Source: Conchocele bisecta (lineage: Eukaryota > Mollusca > Bivalvia > Lucinida > Thyasiridae). From it: a stretch of 64,000 bases of DNA. Below, in pieces: positions 1 through 9,748 of this stretch. Under the pieces are notes generated by a model. That model was not told the DNA's origin and searched no databases. It was given only the letters and a program-made list of their open reading frames with translations. The stretch spans positions 4,544,323-4,608,322 of the forward strand of contig CM055279.1 of the NCBI GenBank assembly GCA_029237695.1. Reading direction: 5' to 3'. Each line of letters opens with the position of its first letter. Positions within the stretch are counted from its first letter, which is position 1. The position numbers were made by a program, and so were the translations under genes.

Positions 1-1
1 C

Positions 2-269
2 CCGCAAGCCGGCGGTAGATTTCACACGAGGAGAGCCATATTGGGAGAGAGTGGCGTATATTTTGAATCGGACTTTGTGGCCAATCCCGCTCCCGGTATC
101 ACGTGGGATCACGAGGGGACGGTTTTACCCCCGAATATGCAGAACAACACCCACGACGAGACGATTCTGACACTGCCCAACGTCACTGTCGAAGATTATG
201 GAAATTACTCAGTTACAATCCGTAACGAGTTTGGCACGTACACGGAATCGTATGTGCTGGAACCGCAAA
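2..269 (+). CDS. Exon: Ig domain lacking the canonical cysteines
   Basis: Reads GGRFHTRRAILGESGVYF onward, through ANPAPGITW (strand C tryptophan) and DYGNYSVTIRNEFG (strand F). It ends at AAA|GTACGT in phase 1. An AG at 7-8 gives a possible phase 1 acceptor, so the exon may be 9..269 (87 codons, a normal Ig exon), or it may extend left of the window. The strand B cysteine position is Ser and the strand F Y-x-C is Y-S-V, so the usual intradomain disulfide cannot form. Confidence 0.72.
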
Positions 270-3200
270 GTACGTACGATACGAGTGGTGTTTAAAAGGT
301 TACAGTACCTGAGGTTATGGTAAACCACGGCCTGCGCTAATATTTATAAATGTTTGAATTAAAAAATACTTGAATATCGCGTTTGAAAGTAAGCAGCTTG
401 ATTGACTGAGCCTGAGATGTGTTAAAGCTCAGGCTCAGTCAATCAAACTGTTTGATTGCGAGCTGATATTCCCGATAGATGTACAGAAACGTTGACATCT
501 GGGCAAGATTAACGCAGTCGGTGGTGTATGTATGTATGCTACAGCTCAGGCACAGCCAATCAAACTGCTTGATTGCTGGTTGATATTCCCGATAGATGTA
601 CAGAAACGTTGACATCTGGGCAAGATTAACGCAGTCGGCGGTGTATGTATGCAGGCTACAGCCCAGGCATACACTCAGGCACTCGTGAAATATGGACATT
701 TCACACCACTCGATGAACATATATGTCATATTCGTTGCAAAAATATTAATATCCTCTATGTATATACTGTTCATCTAACGCGTTTTCCGTACTGTAGCGG
801 CTACAATAATTCGCCTCCGATATGTTATATACGGCTACAAGTTGACCTATTAAAAATGTGAGCAAACGAAGTGCATACCCAAACCTGTTGCATGTAGGTA
901 AAAATGTATACTTTTAAACAAATAAGCTTTGATGTAGAACTAGTAAATTGCCAAAAAAAATAGAACAGGGAAATCATTTTCCCATGGAAGCCATCTTTTC
1001 TCTTGTTGTAGTTCAACATTCAACATAACGAAATAAAACTTTCAAATTTACAAGATATACATGTAAATGTCAGATACACACATTGGCACGGTAAAATAAC
1101 CAATGTATGCATGTGTATGTTCTTTATTAATACTTTATTGATACAGCTTTGACAATTTTATATCGCTAACATATCAAACACGCCGGATAACCGGTTGCAA
1201 AAATCACTCTTCCATGCGTTACATTAAAGAGATGGGGTTAAATTGCTACCCTAGCGAGTGGTATGGAGCGGGGTAGCAATTATATTACTACGGTTTCATA
1301 TGTTAATTATACTGTATGTGTTATGCCATTGCGAAAGTTCAGTTTATGTTGAGGATCTTACATCGGTGATATGTATTAAACGACTTTAATGATTTCATAA
1401 GAATCGAGACTATGCCGAGTTTCTTATGACATTAGTCAACGAGTTTAATAAATACCATATTAAATCATCACAAATGTTAGATTTTATTTATTGCATAAGC
1501 ACATCATCATCCATTGAAGTTGTACTGGTCGACAAACATGTTTTCGGTAACAAGCTATTAATGTGCATATTCATTACACTACTGTCTGTTCCACGTTTTG
1601 CTGCCGACGAACATTTGGCCATTAAACACATTAAATCTAAAAATATTTGAAAGCAAGTACTTTTTCATCAATAACAAAAAATTCACCCTCCCAACAAATT
1701 ATTTGATGAAATTCCATCAAATATTGATTTTATTGCGAAAAAAATATTTTCCTATAGGAATTTAACATGGAGGCTAAAAAATAGACTTTTTCAAAAATCC
1801 TTTTTTATTTGTGAACCGATTTTCAAAATCTAATTGTTTTCTTAGTTACATCATTTTCAGGTTTCGGAGTCAATTTCCCAAAGTTTTGGAATTTGACTCC
1901 GCATGTTAAATTCCCATAGGAAAACAGTTTTTTAGCAACAAAATCAATATTTGATGGAATTTAGTCAAACAAAAAAATTTGGGGAGGATGACATTTTTGT
2001 TATTGGTGAAAAAGTACTTTTTTCTTTTTCAGTTTTAAGTTTTTTATTTCCATACATAGTCATATACAAACAATACATGAGTTACAAGCCGTTTAACAAC
2101 ATGAATTTATAGGTTACACTCCTTGTTTACAATCAACTATCAGTACATGCATTGTAAATAATCATAGATTATAACGTATTGTTCATACATGGTTAGGTTG
2201 GATTTGTTATAGGAATGAATGGCCTTTTTGTGGAATTTATCGGGGTATAAACTTGGAAAAGTCGCGGGAATACTGGACGAAGGCCGGAAGGCCTCGTCCA
2301 GTATTCCCGCGACTTTTCCATACATGGTTAGGTTGGATTTGTTTAAGAATGTTATTTAGATGAGAGAATAGAGTTGAAAATGAGATATGGTGAAATAGGT
2401 TAGTGAATAATAATTGAGCAACACATCACGATACAATACTATTACGGTATATGCTGTTATACCTAACTGTAATATTTGTATGTATAATCAGAAGGTTCGT
2501 GTATCTCTAAATGAGTGTTAGTCTAATTGGATAACATTCCATTTTCGTTCATGAACTATGAGCTTATTTTTATTTATTGCAATTTCTTTTCAATATTTTG
2601 TGTTGCCTTTAGGTAAGACATAAACTCTGGAAATTTAGGTTCCGTGTTTCGTAATGTACATGTATATATAAAGTATTTTCCTAGTATGATACAAAAGTTA
2701 AAAAACGTGTTGTCTTGCTCATATTGCCCGAAGCAAACAGTGTGCCAATCAAAATTACATGACCAAAAATATTGGCTTATAGTGCATTCCCAAAAAATGT
2801 GCTTATTTGTTTCTGGAGCCATGGCGCAAAAATCACACAAATTGGAGCTGACAATGTTACACTTAAATAATCGTTTGTAGCAACAATTCTCATCAAAAAT
2901 GTGTACTGAAAATTCCTAAGTTTAGAACTTATAGTGATCTTCCAATTTATATGCCTTGCGTCTCGTGAACTGATGACAAGGCATAAAATCATTTCTAAAT
3001 ATAGTGCTGAACATTTAATGATTAATTGAATACATATTGGCGAAAGCGTCGCAATATGCGATTAATTGAGACGAAATGCCGTTCTTTCATTGGTCGAGAA
3101 ACTAGGGTATACAATAACTATGGTTACGTTATTGCATCTATACACAGTTTGGACGCCACAAAGGCCTACGGACCTGCGATTTTCTAACGTTACGTACACA

Positions 3201-6200
3201 AGCGTCACACTTGAGTGGACGTCGGGGTTCGACCAGGGGTCACCGCAATATTTCGTCGTCCTCTCTGCCGACACGAGACAACAGGTACGTGCCGATTCTA
3301 ATCACATGTGGATATCGCGAGGCATGGAAGGTAAAATGGTGGAACAAATCCTAATTATGTTTAGAAACCAGCAGAAACTCAGAACATTAAACAGTGAATC
3401 AGATATGAAAACAAAAAATCGCCTCTAAAGACCTAGTTAATTATGTTTAGAAGCCAGCAGAAAGTCAGAAAAATAAACAGTGCCACGAAAACAAACAAAA
3501 AATCGCCTCTAAATACCTAGGTCTATGTCTTTAGAGGCGAATGTTTATTTTGCATGGCAATTTTTATTTCTATGATTTTCTGTTGGTTTCTAAACATATT
3601 AATTAGGATTTTTTAACCATAAACCAACCCTGCCACGCTTTGTCCACCTATGATTTTCATGTGATACCAACGCCTTTTTTTCCAGAAATAATATGAATAC
3701 AGGGCATGGGATCACATGCTTTCTGAACGTTCCGAACGACATTTTCCGAAGTGACGTAACATGTGATTGTTATAGTATATTTTATATTTGACACATTTCC
3801 GGGTGTTGATCAAATTTCTTTTTTCAAATTTATTTTTCTTCAAAAATGCTAAATTTTCGGCGGCGGGTTTGTAAAACAAATAATAAAAAAATAAAGGCCG
3901 TATTACATATTTGACACATCTCCGGGTGTTGTTTCTGTATTAACACAGCCTGTGTTCACGGTATGCGCACGAGGGTGTTATACTAAGTCCCGAATTATCT
4001 CCTCGTACATACGGACGAACAGTGATCTAACTTATACTTAGTTTCTTGTAAAGGTACAGTGTTTCAGACGACGTCTCAGATATTCAATGTGTGCATTTTC
4101 GCGCCATACACTGCAAATGATCCTTATTTACAAAACACGCTATTTTATTGGATCAAATGCTAAGTAGTATGTGTGCTATTCCACGATATTCTACCATATA
4201 TTATGATAAACAGACTAGTTAACGATTAACTTAGTAATATATGAAAAGTCATGCAGAGCATGATGTTATTAGCCGATCAAATCTGGGTTCAATATATGTC
4301 CACATTTTGGTAGTTACGGAACCTCAGGGAAAAGTGAGAGAAGTGTTGATTTCCTCCTCAACCAAATGCTCCCAGTTATATTTAGCTATAATTAATATCT
4401 GATCATAGCAATACTTATGGTAGTCAACTGTAAACAATATTATTCCAGTTGAAAGAATTAACCTTTGAATATAGGTGAAGGCGCTTAGCATTACACAAAT
4501 ATGTAGCAAGTCAACCGAAATCTCATACATACCCGATTGTTGGCGGCCATCTTGAAAATATGATAATTATATACTGAATATTAGTGTAGTTTACGTAAAT
4601 TCTTTAATATATCCATCAGAAATGTTTTTTAACAACTTACACCAATTTCCAATTTAAGGACCATGACCTATTGGCTCATATATTGGCAATTTTCGACTTC
4701 CGTCAAGCATAAAGTTCATAAACTTGAAATGACCTTCAACTTGGTTTAATAAATGGCACCCAGATTTTTTGGAAACCTTATACATTCAAGTTTATAAAAA
4801 CACCGGGTTCTATAAATTAACACGAGGTGCCGGAATCTTATATATATACCTACAATTGCCCCTGGACTAGAAGGCAAACCGCCTAACTATAGTGTTTATT
4901 TATAGCCAAATTGCACACCGCCTAACTTTAGTTTACCGAACTCTTGTAGTGAAAACGTTTATGTATAGCCAAATTGTGTTATTTCGCTATATTTAAAGTT
5001 TTCAACAGAGAGAATGGCCAAAAATGAAAAATTATCCGGTTGATGTAATTTGGAAATGATACAACTTTCGCGTTTGTAGATTACCGAATATAGGAGAAAA
5101 GGGTGGTTACAAACTTTTTCACAAACCAATGGATAACCAATATATAGCCGATCTATAAATAGATCGGCTAATAATAATAGTAATAGTATAATATATGTGC
5201 ACATAAATTTGTTGTTTTACCACACTAACGAAATGGTACCTGTTCGCTTTTGCAGTTATCACCACATATTCCGGACACGTCCGATAACCACGGCGTTGGC
5301 CAAAACTGGACATACACTGTGACCAACCTAACCGGGAGTACGTTCTACGTCCTGACCGTATACTCCGAGAATCAACATCATTACTTCTCGGACGATGCCA
5401 AACCGGTGACATTCTCCACTAAATGTTAGTCAAAATCTATGCCGGCATAAAGTGTTTGCCATCTACTTAACCATGTTAACTTGATAGCCCCACGTGGCGT
5501 CGCACTACGTTGTTGATTTACTAACGTGTGTTTGACGTCATTGTCAATAACGGCACGCTATTGACCGGTAACGTCGTCGTTCCATGATTTGCCACAAAAT
5601 GACGTAATATACTATGTATACACCGTCATGTGATTTTTTTCCTGTCACCTGTGGTCTGATTAAAGTTTGAGAGGAGTCCTTTTTGGACTCCACGCACATT
5701 TAACATATCAACTGTTCTTCTTTTATAAACGCAATAACCAATGGTTTTATTCATTGAATATAAAGCGAAAACAGTGTGCGATTGCATCTGGTTTAGAGCA
5801 CAGGTGGAAGATTCGGACATAGAAAACGTTACCCCACCCACCCATTTTCATACACTATACATTACAGTCTTAGATTGTAATGTATAGTGTATGGAAATGG
5901 GTGGATGGTGTTTTCAAATGAGCCAATTAATGGGTCCTAGGTCCGAGTCTTCCAGCTGTGGTTTATAGAGGGACTACTATCGTCATGTTCATTCACAGTT
6001 GGCATACCACAAGAGCCAATGAACCTCGAGTTTTACAATGTGACGTGTGACAGTGTGACGTTACAATGGACGTCAGGTTTCGACATGGGGTCACGGCAAT
6101 ACTTCGTTGTTGTCACCGAGGACACAAGGGTAAAGGTAAGTAACGGATGGAATAACCCCACCACCCCATCACCCACCCCACTTGCAACGAATGTTTCGGG

Positions 6201-8151
6201 AGAATAATTCACACAAACGCAAAAGCTTGTTTTATTTCCCATTGTCTGTATCATGTCATCACGTAGCCTTATGAAATAAATAGTGTTAATACACTATGTT
6301 ATTTCACTGTGAAGCCAATGTTATACAATAAAGAGCAATATCAACATGGAATACAATCATTTCCCAGTCATAGGACTATGTACCTGGTGACTTATGGTAT
6401 TAATAAACCAAAATGAGGTCAACAAGTAGTCCGGGCGGTAAAAGTAGTCCCGATAGTTTTAGGCCATATACACAGTCAGATTACACAACCTGATCAACTG
6501 TTGTACAAATCTGCTTTACGACCTTTTTTTATTATATTTTTATGCACATGTGTAGGATATTTTAAGTACACGAACATGATGGTCACGTGTTGTAAACACT
6601 GTTTGAGCTGATGAAAGATGCATAAAGCTAGCGTGGTCAAAGACGATTGGGTTTGTTTTTCTTCGGAGTAAATAAACCTATATTTTATTTAGTTTAGATC
6701 CAGTTCTGACAGGTTTATGTTGCTTATGGAAAACTAGGTTCTGTAACATCCATATAAAATTGAAAGTAGCGGAGACTGGGTATATTGTTGGTTATATATG
6801 GCTGTGACTGGGGAAATGGGACTTATGGGTTATGCGACCAGTGTAGATCCAGATCAGCCTGTGCATCCGCACAGGCTGATCAGGATCTACACTATTCGCC
6901 ATTCCATCAATGAAACACTCGTCGCGAATCTAATCGGCAATATATACCGTTATCATTCTACAGGAGTGTGTAATTTTATCAGGAGCTAGACTTGTCACAA
7001 ATCCCATAAGCCCCACGTCTCCAGTCACAGTCGCATATATCTCACCGTATGGTACCTCTATACCCCAAACTCTCATACTTTCACATCCGCATACAGCAAA
7101 CGTATTTAGTGTTTTCTAACCTTTTGTAGCTATCTCCAGAGATCCCAGACACGTCCGATAACCACGGCATCAGCCAGAACTGGACATACACGGTTACGGG
7201 CCTTGCCGGCAATACTGATTACCGACTAACAGTCTTCTCCATTTTCTTGAAAAACTATCACAAACTTCAGTCTTCAGACGCTATTTCAGTGGAATTCCGT
7301 ACAGAAGGTCAGTCGAATTGACGCTGTTGTGTCTGTGCGATCAGGGCATTTACGTTCAACCCGGAATGATTCGTTTTCACATCATTTTCTTCTCTTCCAA
7401 ATAATTAGAAAACGATGTTTTCGTTGGACAAAAACATCTTTTTCTAATTAAAACTACCAACGAAAATATCGTTTTCACGTACAAAAAAAAACAGACGATA
7501 ATGCGGATGCACAGGCTGTTAGGTCACATGTTATTGTATTTTTCAATTTCGCACTTACGAACTTCTTAGTCGTACGAAGTTTAATGAAACGGACCCCAGG
7601 GCCTTTAATAATTTATCAGGTAACCTGTATTGACCGAATACGTACGGACTGATAACAAATTGTATCAGGCATTGATCTGATACAAACATCCGGGTTACAA
7701 CTAAGTGAAAACTGACGCTCCATTGGTCGCATGACGTCACGTGGTGTTACCGAATTAAACAAGTCCGCGTTCTGTCCATAGATAACGACATCATCTGTGG
7801 TCATTTTCGAGTATAAAACGTTAACTGATAAATACAATACCAGGCTACTGCCTGTTGATATCAAGTTTATCAGGCTCGGATCGAAAACGGTAGGAATTCC
7901 TCGGCAAGCCTCGGAATTCCTACGCGTTTCCTAGCCTTGCCTGATAAACTTGATATTAAAAGACACTAGCCTGGTATTCTCTATGCCGGTATCACCTTCC
8001 AGGCTCCCCAACTACTCCAGTTCCACAGAGTGACGGCAGCAAGGCGAATGTGGGCGGGGCGGTGGGCGGTACATTGGGCGGGCTCGCTGTCATCGGGCTT
8101 GTCGTATTCGCGGTCTACTTCTTCAAATACCGGAACCGGAGATTTTATTGA
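2..8151 (+). CDS. Ig/FN3 type I transmembrane protein, C-terminal part (6 exons)
   Basis: Join 2..269, 3148..3284, 5256..5424, 5999..6135, 7130..7307, 8003..8151; the 5' end lies outside the window. The order is one Ig domain, two FN3 domains, a transmembrane helix and an 8-residue tail ending RNRRFY. Domain borders fall at phase 1 introns and each FN3 is split by an internal phase 0 intron; all junctions are GT-AG and join in frame. The two FN3 domains are close paralogues (TSGFDQGSPQYFVV versus TSGFDMGSRQYFVV, then PDTSDNHG in both), so the exon pair was duplicated. NxS/T sites (NVT, NYS, NWT, NLT) suit an extracellular face. Family knowledge suggests adhesion or recognition at the cell surface; ligand and orthology are unknown. 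The tail has no visible signalling motif. Confidence 0.8.
398..446. repeat. 18-bp inverted repeat (hairpin)
   Basis: Perfect 18-nt arms at 398-415 and 429-446 around a 13-nt loop, in intron 1 of the Ig/FN3 gene. The right arm overlaps the tandem duplication that follows. Confidence 0.8.
427..665. repeat. 117-bp tandem duplication
   Basis: Two adjacent copies, starting at 427 and 544, share the segment CCCGATAGATGTACAGAAAC and its flanks with few changes. Short open frames on both strands here are by-products of the duplication, not genes. Confidence 0.8.
690..1570. other. Intron sequence, nothing recognised
   Basis: AT-rich intron of the Ig/FN3 gene. No conserved coding frame, RNA gene or shared repeat was recognised in this stretch. 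Confidence 0.5.
1575..2045. mobile_element. Foldback element, family D (copy 1)
   Basis: Long inverted repeat: arms at about 1651-1770 and 1902-2024 carry AATATTGATTTTATTGC and its complement, around a core with ACCGATTTTCAAAATCTAA. Related sequence is at 17886-18145 and 25117-25375. The left shoulder TGTCTGTTCCACGTTTTGCT recurs at 17891. No coding capacity; a non-autonomous foldback or MITE-like element. Confidence 0.7.
2184..2343. mobile_element. Hairpin element family E (copy 1) between direct repeats
   Basis: A hairpin with stem GGAAAAGTCGCGGGAATACT and its complement lies between two 25-bp direct repeats (2184-2208 and 2319-2343, beginning CATACATGGTTAGG). Family members are at 15468-15710 and 26565-26905. 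Here the outer right arm seen in the third copy is missing, as if it had been replaced by the direct repeat. Confidence 0.7.
2574..3005 (-). pseudogene. LINE reverse-transcriptase C-terminal remnant
   Basis: Minus-strand fragment reading SSNLCDFCAMAPETNKHIFW, then EC and SQYFW, ending in a stop at 2574. The C-x2-C, then H-I-F-W-x-C and Q-x-F-W pattern is that of the zinc-binding region near the C-terminus of many non-LTR retrotransposon ORF2 proteins (zf-RVT type). Upstream the frame changes at about 2840-2900 and the catalytic domain is absent. It is a 5'-truncated, frameshifted copy in intron 1 of the Ig/FN3 gene, opposite to that gene. Confidence 0.65.
3148..3284 (+). CDS. Exon: FN3 domain 1, first half
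   Basis: Acceptor at TACACAG before 3148. Two bases complete the split codon, then WTPQRPTDLRF and VTLEW (the conserved FN3 strand B tryptophan). Donor CAG|GTACGT, phase 0. It has the same length (137 nt) as the matching exon at 5999. Confidence 0.83.
3346..3616. repeat. Repeat family F: tandem copies facing an inverted copy
   Basis: The segment ATGTTTAGAAACCAGCAGAA occurs near 3357 and again (one change) near 3443; its complement is near 3580-3600, and GCCTCTAAAGAC is matched by an inverted TCTTTAGAGGC at 3528. Together these form a foldback in intron 2. The 3066-3428 frame runs into it but is not coding beyond the donor at 3284. Confidence 0.6.
3617..5140. other. Intron sequence, little recognised
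   Basis: AT-rich intron 2 of the Ig/FN3 gene. The only internal repeat noted is TTTGACACATYTCCGGGTGT at about 3788 and 3908. The motif GGCGGCCATCTTG near 4539 also occurs in other repeats of the window. No coding signal seen. Confidence 0.45.
5145..5170. repeat. Short hairpin
   Basis: Perfect 11-nt arms TAGCCGATCTA / TAGATCGGCTA with a 4-nt loop, in intron 2. Confidence 0.6.
5256..5424 (+). CDS. Exon: FN3 domain 1, second half
   Basis: Acceptor CTTTTGCAG. Reads LSPHIPDTSDNHG, then NWTYTVTNLTGSTFYVLTVY, the FN3 E-F-strand region with the conserved leucine and tyrosine. Donor AAAT|GTTAGT in phase 1. Without splicing the frame stops at once (TGT TAG), which supports the donor. Confidence 0.83.
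5838..5904. repeat. 29-bp inverted repeat
   Basis: Arms 5838-5866 and 5876-5904 pair with one mismatch over 29 nt around a 9-nt loop. It lies in intron 3, about 95 bp before the acceptor of the FN3-2 exon. Confidence 0.8.
5999..6135 (+). CDS. Exon: FN3 domain 2, first half
   Basis: Acceptor ATTCACAG. After two bases it reads GIPQEPMNLEFYNVTC, then VTLQWTSGFDMGSRQYFVV. Donor AAG|GTAAGT, phase 0. Paralogous to the exon at 3148 in length, phase and sequence. Confidence 0.83.
6795..7038. mobile_element. MITE family A, copy 1 (complete)
   Basis: Family A ends are near-perfect inverted repeats of about 50 bp beginning ATGTGGCTGTGACTGGAGAA. Inside is a second palindrome, CAGCCTGTGCATCCGCACAG, then a variable middle. 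This 245-bp copy has both ends and sits in intron 4, about 90 bp before the acceptor at 7129. Other copies are at 8181, 10578, 12151, 13306, 16011, 18164, 24809, 42851 and 45610. Confidence 0.8.
7130..7307 (+). CDS. Exon: FN3 domain 2, second half
   Basis: Acceptor CCTTTTGTAG. Reads LSPEIPDTSDNHGISQNW, then VTGLAGNTDYRLTVF and a strand G ending VEFRTE. Donor GAAG|GTCAGT, phase 1. Paralogous to the exon at 5256. Confidence 0.83.
7545..7985. mobile_element. Family N end plus family C element (copy 1)
   Basis: 7545-7600 is the right end of family N (GCACTTACGAACTTCTTAGT). It continues into family C, whose marks are TTCTGTCCATAGATAACGAC at about 7772 and a hairpin at 7855-7960 with GATATCAAGTTTATCAGGCT arms. 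Family C recurs at 14155-14640 in the same order. It lies in intron 5. Confidence 0.65.
8003..8151 (+). CDS. Last exon: transmembrane helix and short tail
   Basis: Encodes a Ser/Pro-rich stem, a Gly-rich stretch, the hydrophobic LAVIGLVVFAVYFF, then basic KYRNRR and a TGA at 8149-8151. Positive charges after the helix give an outside-N, inside-C topology. Two acceptors are possible, AG at 8001-8002 or AG at 8019-8020. Both are phase 1 and differ by exactly 18 nt (6 residues), so the start is either 8003 or 8021. Confidence 0.75.
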
Positions 8152-8180
8152 TACTAAGTGCGCCAGGATAATTCACAAAT

Positions 8181-8330
8181 TGTGGCTATGACTGGAGAAA
8201 TGTGTCTTATGGGATTTGTAACCAGTGTGGCTCCTGATCAAATAGCACACTCGTGAAGCCTGATCACGATCTACAATAAGTGCTGTAGGAGAATGACGGA
8301 TCGTAGATATATACATTGTGTATTTCCATT
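8181..8330. mobile_element. MITE family A, truncated copy
   Basis: Left terminal repeat and adjoining bases of family A (GGCTATGACTGGAGAAATG), then GATCACGATCTAC and degenerate sequence. It starts 30 bp after the stop of the Ig/FN3 gene and is therefore probably in its 3' UTR. Confidence 0.65.
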
Positions 8331-8409
8331 TGAATTTATTTATAGAAATCCGGTCCAAATTGTAAAATTTAGGGAATTATTCCACTATTCAATAAGAAAT
8401 GAACGCTAA

Positions 8410-8415
8410 AATAAA
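8410..8415 (+). other. Candidate polyadenylation signal AATAAA
   Basis: AATAAA about 260 nt after the stop of the Ig/FN3 gene. It is the first canonical hexamer on this strand after the stop; no GT-rich element was checked further. Confidence 0.3.
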
Positions 8416-9287
8416 ACATCTGTATTCATAGATTTGCAAAGGGAACTAACTAGCTGCAATCCCTCATTATGTTACTTTAACCGCCATACCATTACCTTAA
8501 TTGAATGCACACATTTTCACTTCATTGTACCAGGTAGTACTTAAATTCGGAAAGATAACTGGTCAACCGCCATCTGTTTGACTACGTGTCACATGCCCCG
8601 GTATGGAAGGCTCATGAGTCGAGTACAACCTTTTAAATACAAGCCAATAAATATATAAATAATTGTATGCCGACTTTGACGTGGATCGGATGAAAAGTAT
8701 GGGAATTGCGTGACAGAATGACGATCGGCGAGACGGGGGCAAATTATACTTACCACCCGCATCGCACTCGACCCACCTATGTAACCGAACATAATCAATG
8801 TACTGACTATGTTATCTCCACACAAACTGATCGGTGTATGTGGTAAGTTAACTTTGTAAAACACAGTTATAACTAGCAGGGTCAGTACTGAAATATATAG
8901 AAAATCGTCCACCCCCTTTACTGCTTGCTCCGTACTGTCCCGTGAGACCTAAAGATAATAGCTGTTCTATTCATACGCACGAACTGTCTTGATTCGTATC
9001 TTCCAGAATTGAACTGATAAACTTAGTACAAAACAGTGAAAACTATAGAGAATAGTACATGTAGAGTTTTAGATACAAGGCAAGACAGAGCACAGGGCAC
9101 TATTTTCTTGGTGGTACTCGCCATTTAGGCGTAGCACGACAATGGCTGCCCCCATATAAATGTGCGCGACATAATATGCTATCTCAAGGGAGATAACATA
9201 TAAAAAGGAGACTCAGTTTCGCATCTGTCATGCTGAAAACGAAACACCAAGACAGGCGAGTAACACAAATACATGCTGTTCAATTCA

Positions 9288-9293
9288 TTTATT
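9288..9293 (-). other. Candidate polyadenylation signal (minus strand)
   Basis: AATAAA on the minus strand about 285 nt past the SVWC stop codon. If used, the 3' UTR includes the 9405-9540 repeat. Confidence 0.35.
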
Positions 9294-9404
9294 AAATCAA
9301 TATTTTCTCATATGAGAAAAAACATGTGATTTTGCACTCAAGACGATGTCACGATGTGCGATAGCCATGAACAATAATTACAAAATTTACGATCCATTCC
9401 GTAA

Positions 9405-9540
9405 ATGACATCGAAAGTTGACGAAATGTTCATTGAACATTTCGTCAACTTTCGACGTCATATACAGAAAAAAATATCGCTGTGTCTGTACCTATTTTTC
9501 ATGAAAAGTCGCACAGGTACAAAATCACATGACTCGTCTC
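9405..9540. repeat. Family B repeat with 45-bp near-perfect palindrome
   Basis: 9411-9432 and 9434-9455 are perfect 22-nt inverted arms around a single base. After the palindrome comes TTTTTCATGAAAAGTCGCAC then AGGTACAAAATCACATG, the family B signature also seen at 11205-11360, 12440-12540 and 42620-42840. In a minus transcript it would form a strong hairpin in the SVWC 3' UTR. Confidence 0.7.
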
Positions 9541-9576
9541 ATAACGGGTCACATCTAATGCGACGCACGCGATCAA

Positions 9577-9748
9577 TCATCTTCGCCCATGGCCATTCTG
9601 GTTCCAAATATAACCGCCCTCATTTCCGAAGTTATCGTCCTTGGTGGGCTTAGTGGCTGGGCATGCCGGTGTGGGGCAACAATCCGGGTAGGCCTTGTAC
9701 GGGTAGATCTTTAGGAAACACGGGTCACTCACCGTGTAGTTGGCACAT
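9577..9748 (-). CDS. SVWC exon 3: second half of the domain and tail
   Basis: Acceptor TTTCATCACAG. Reads K-CANYTVSDPCFLKIYP, then YPDCCPTPACP with five cysteines, then a hydrophilic tail and TGA at 9579-9577. Confidence 0.8.

Larger units (their letters stand above)
8331..9400. other. Intergenic stretch between convergent genes
   Basis: Lies between the 3' ends of the Ig/FN3 gene and the SVWC gene. Bases 8886-8955 match 17148-17212 in reverse complement (GGGGGTGGACGATTTTCTAT), marking an unnamed repeat. A TATAAAAA at 9199 is followed by no convincing coding exon. Nothing else recognised. Confidence 0.4.

Noticed and set aside
3066..3428. 120-codon frame as a single-exon gene
   Set aside because: Only 3148-3284 is coding; the frame runs through an acceptor upstream and a strong donor at 3285 into repeat sequence.
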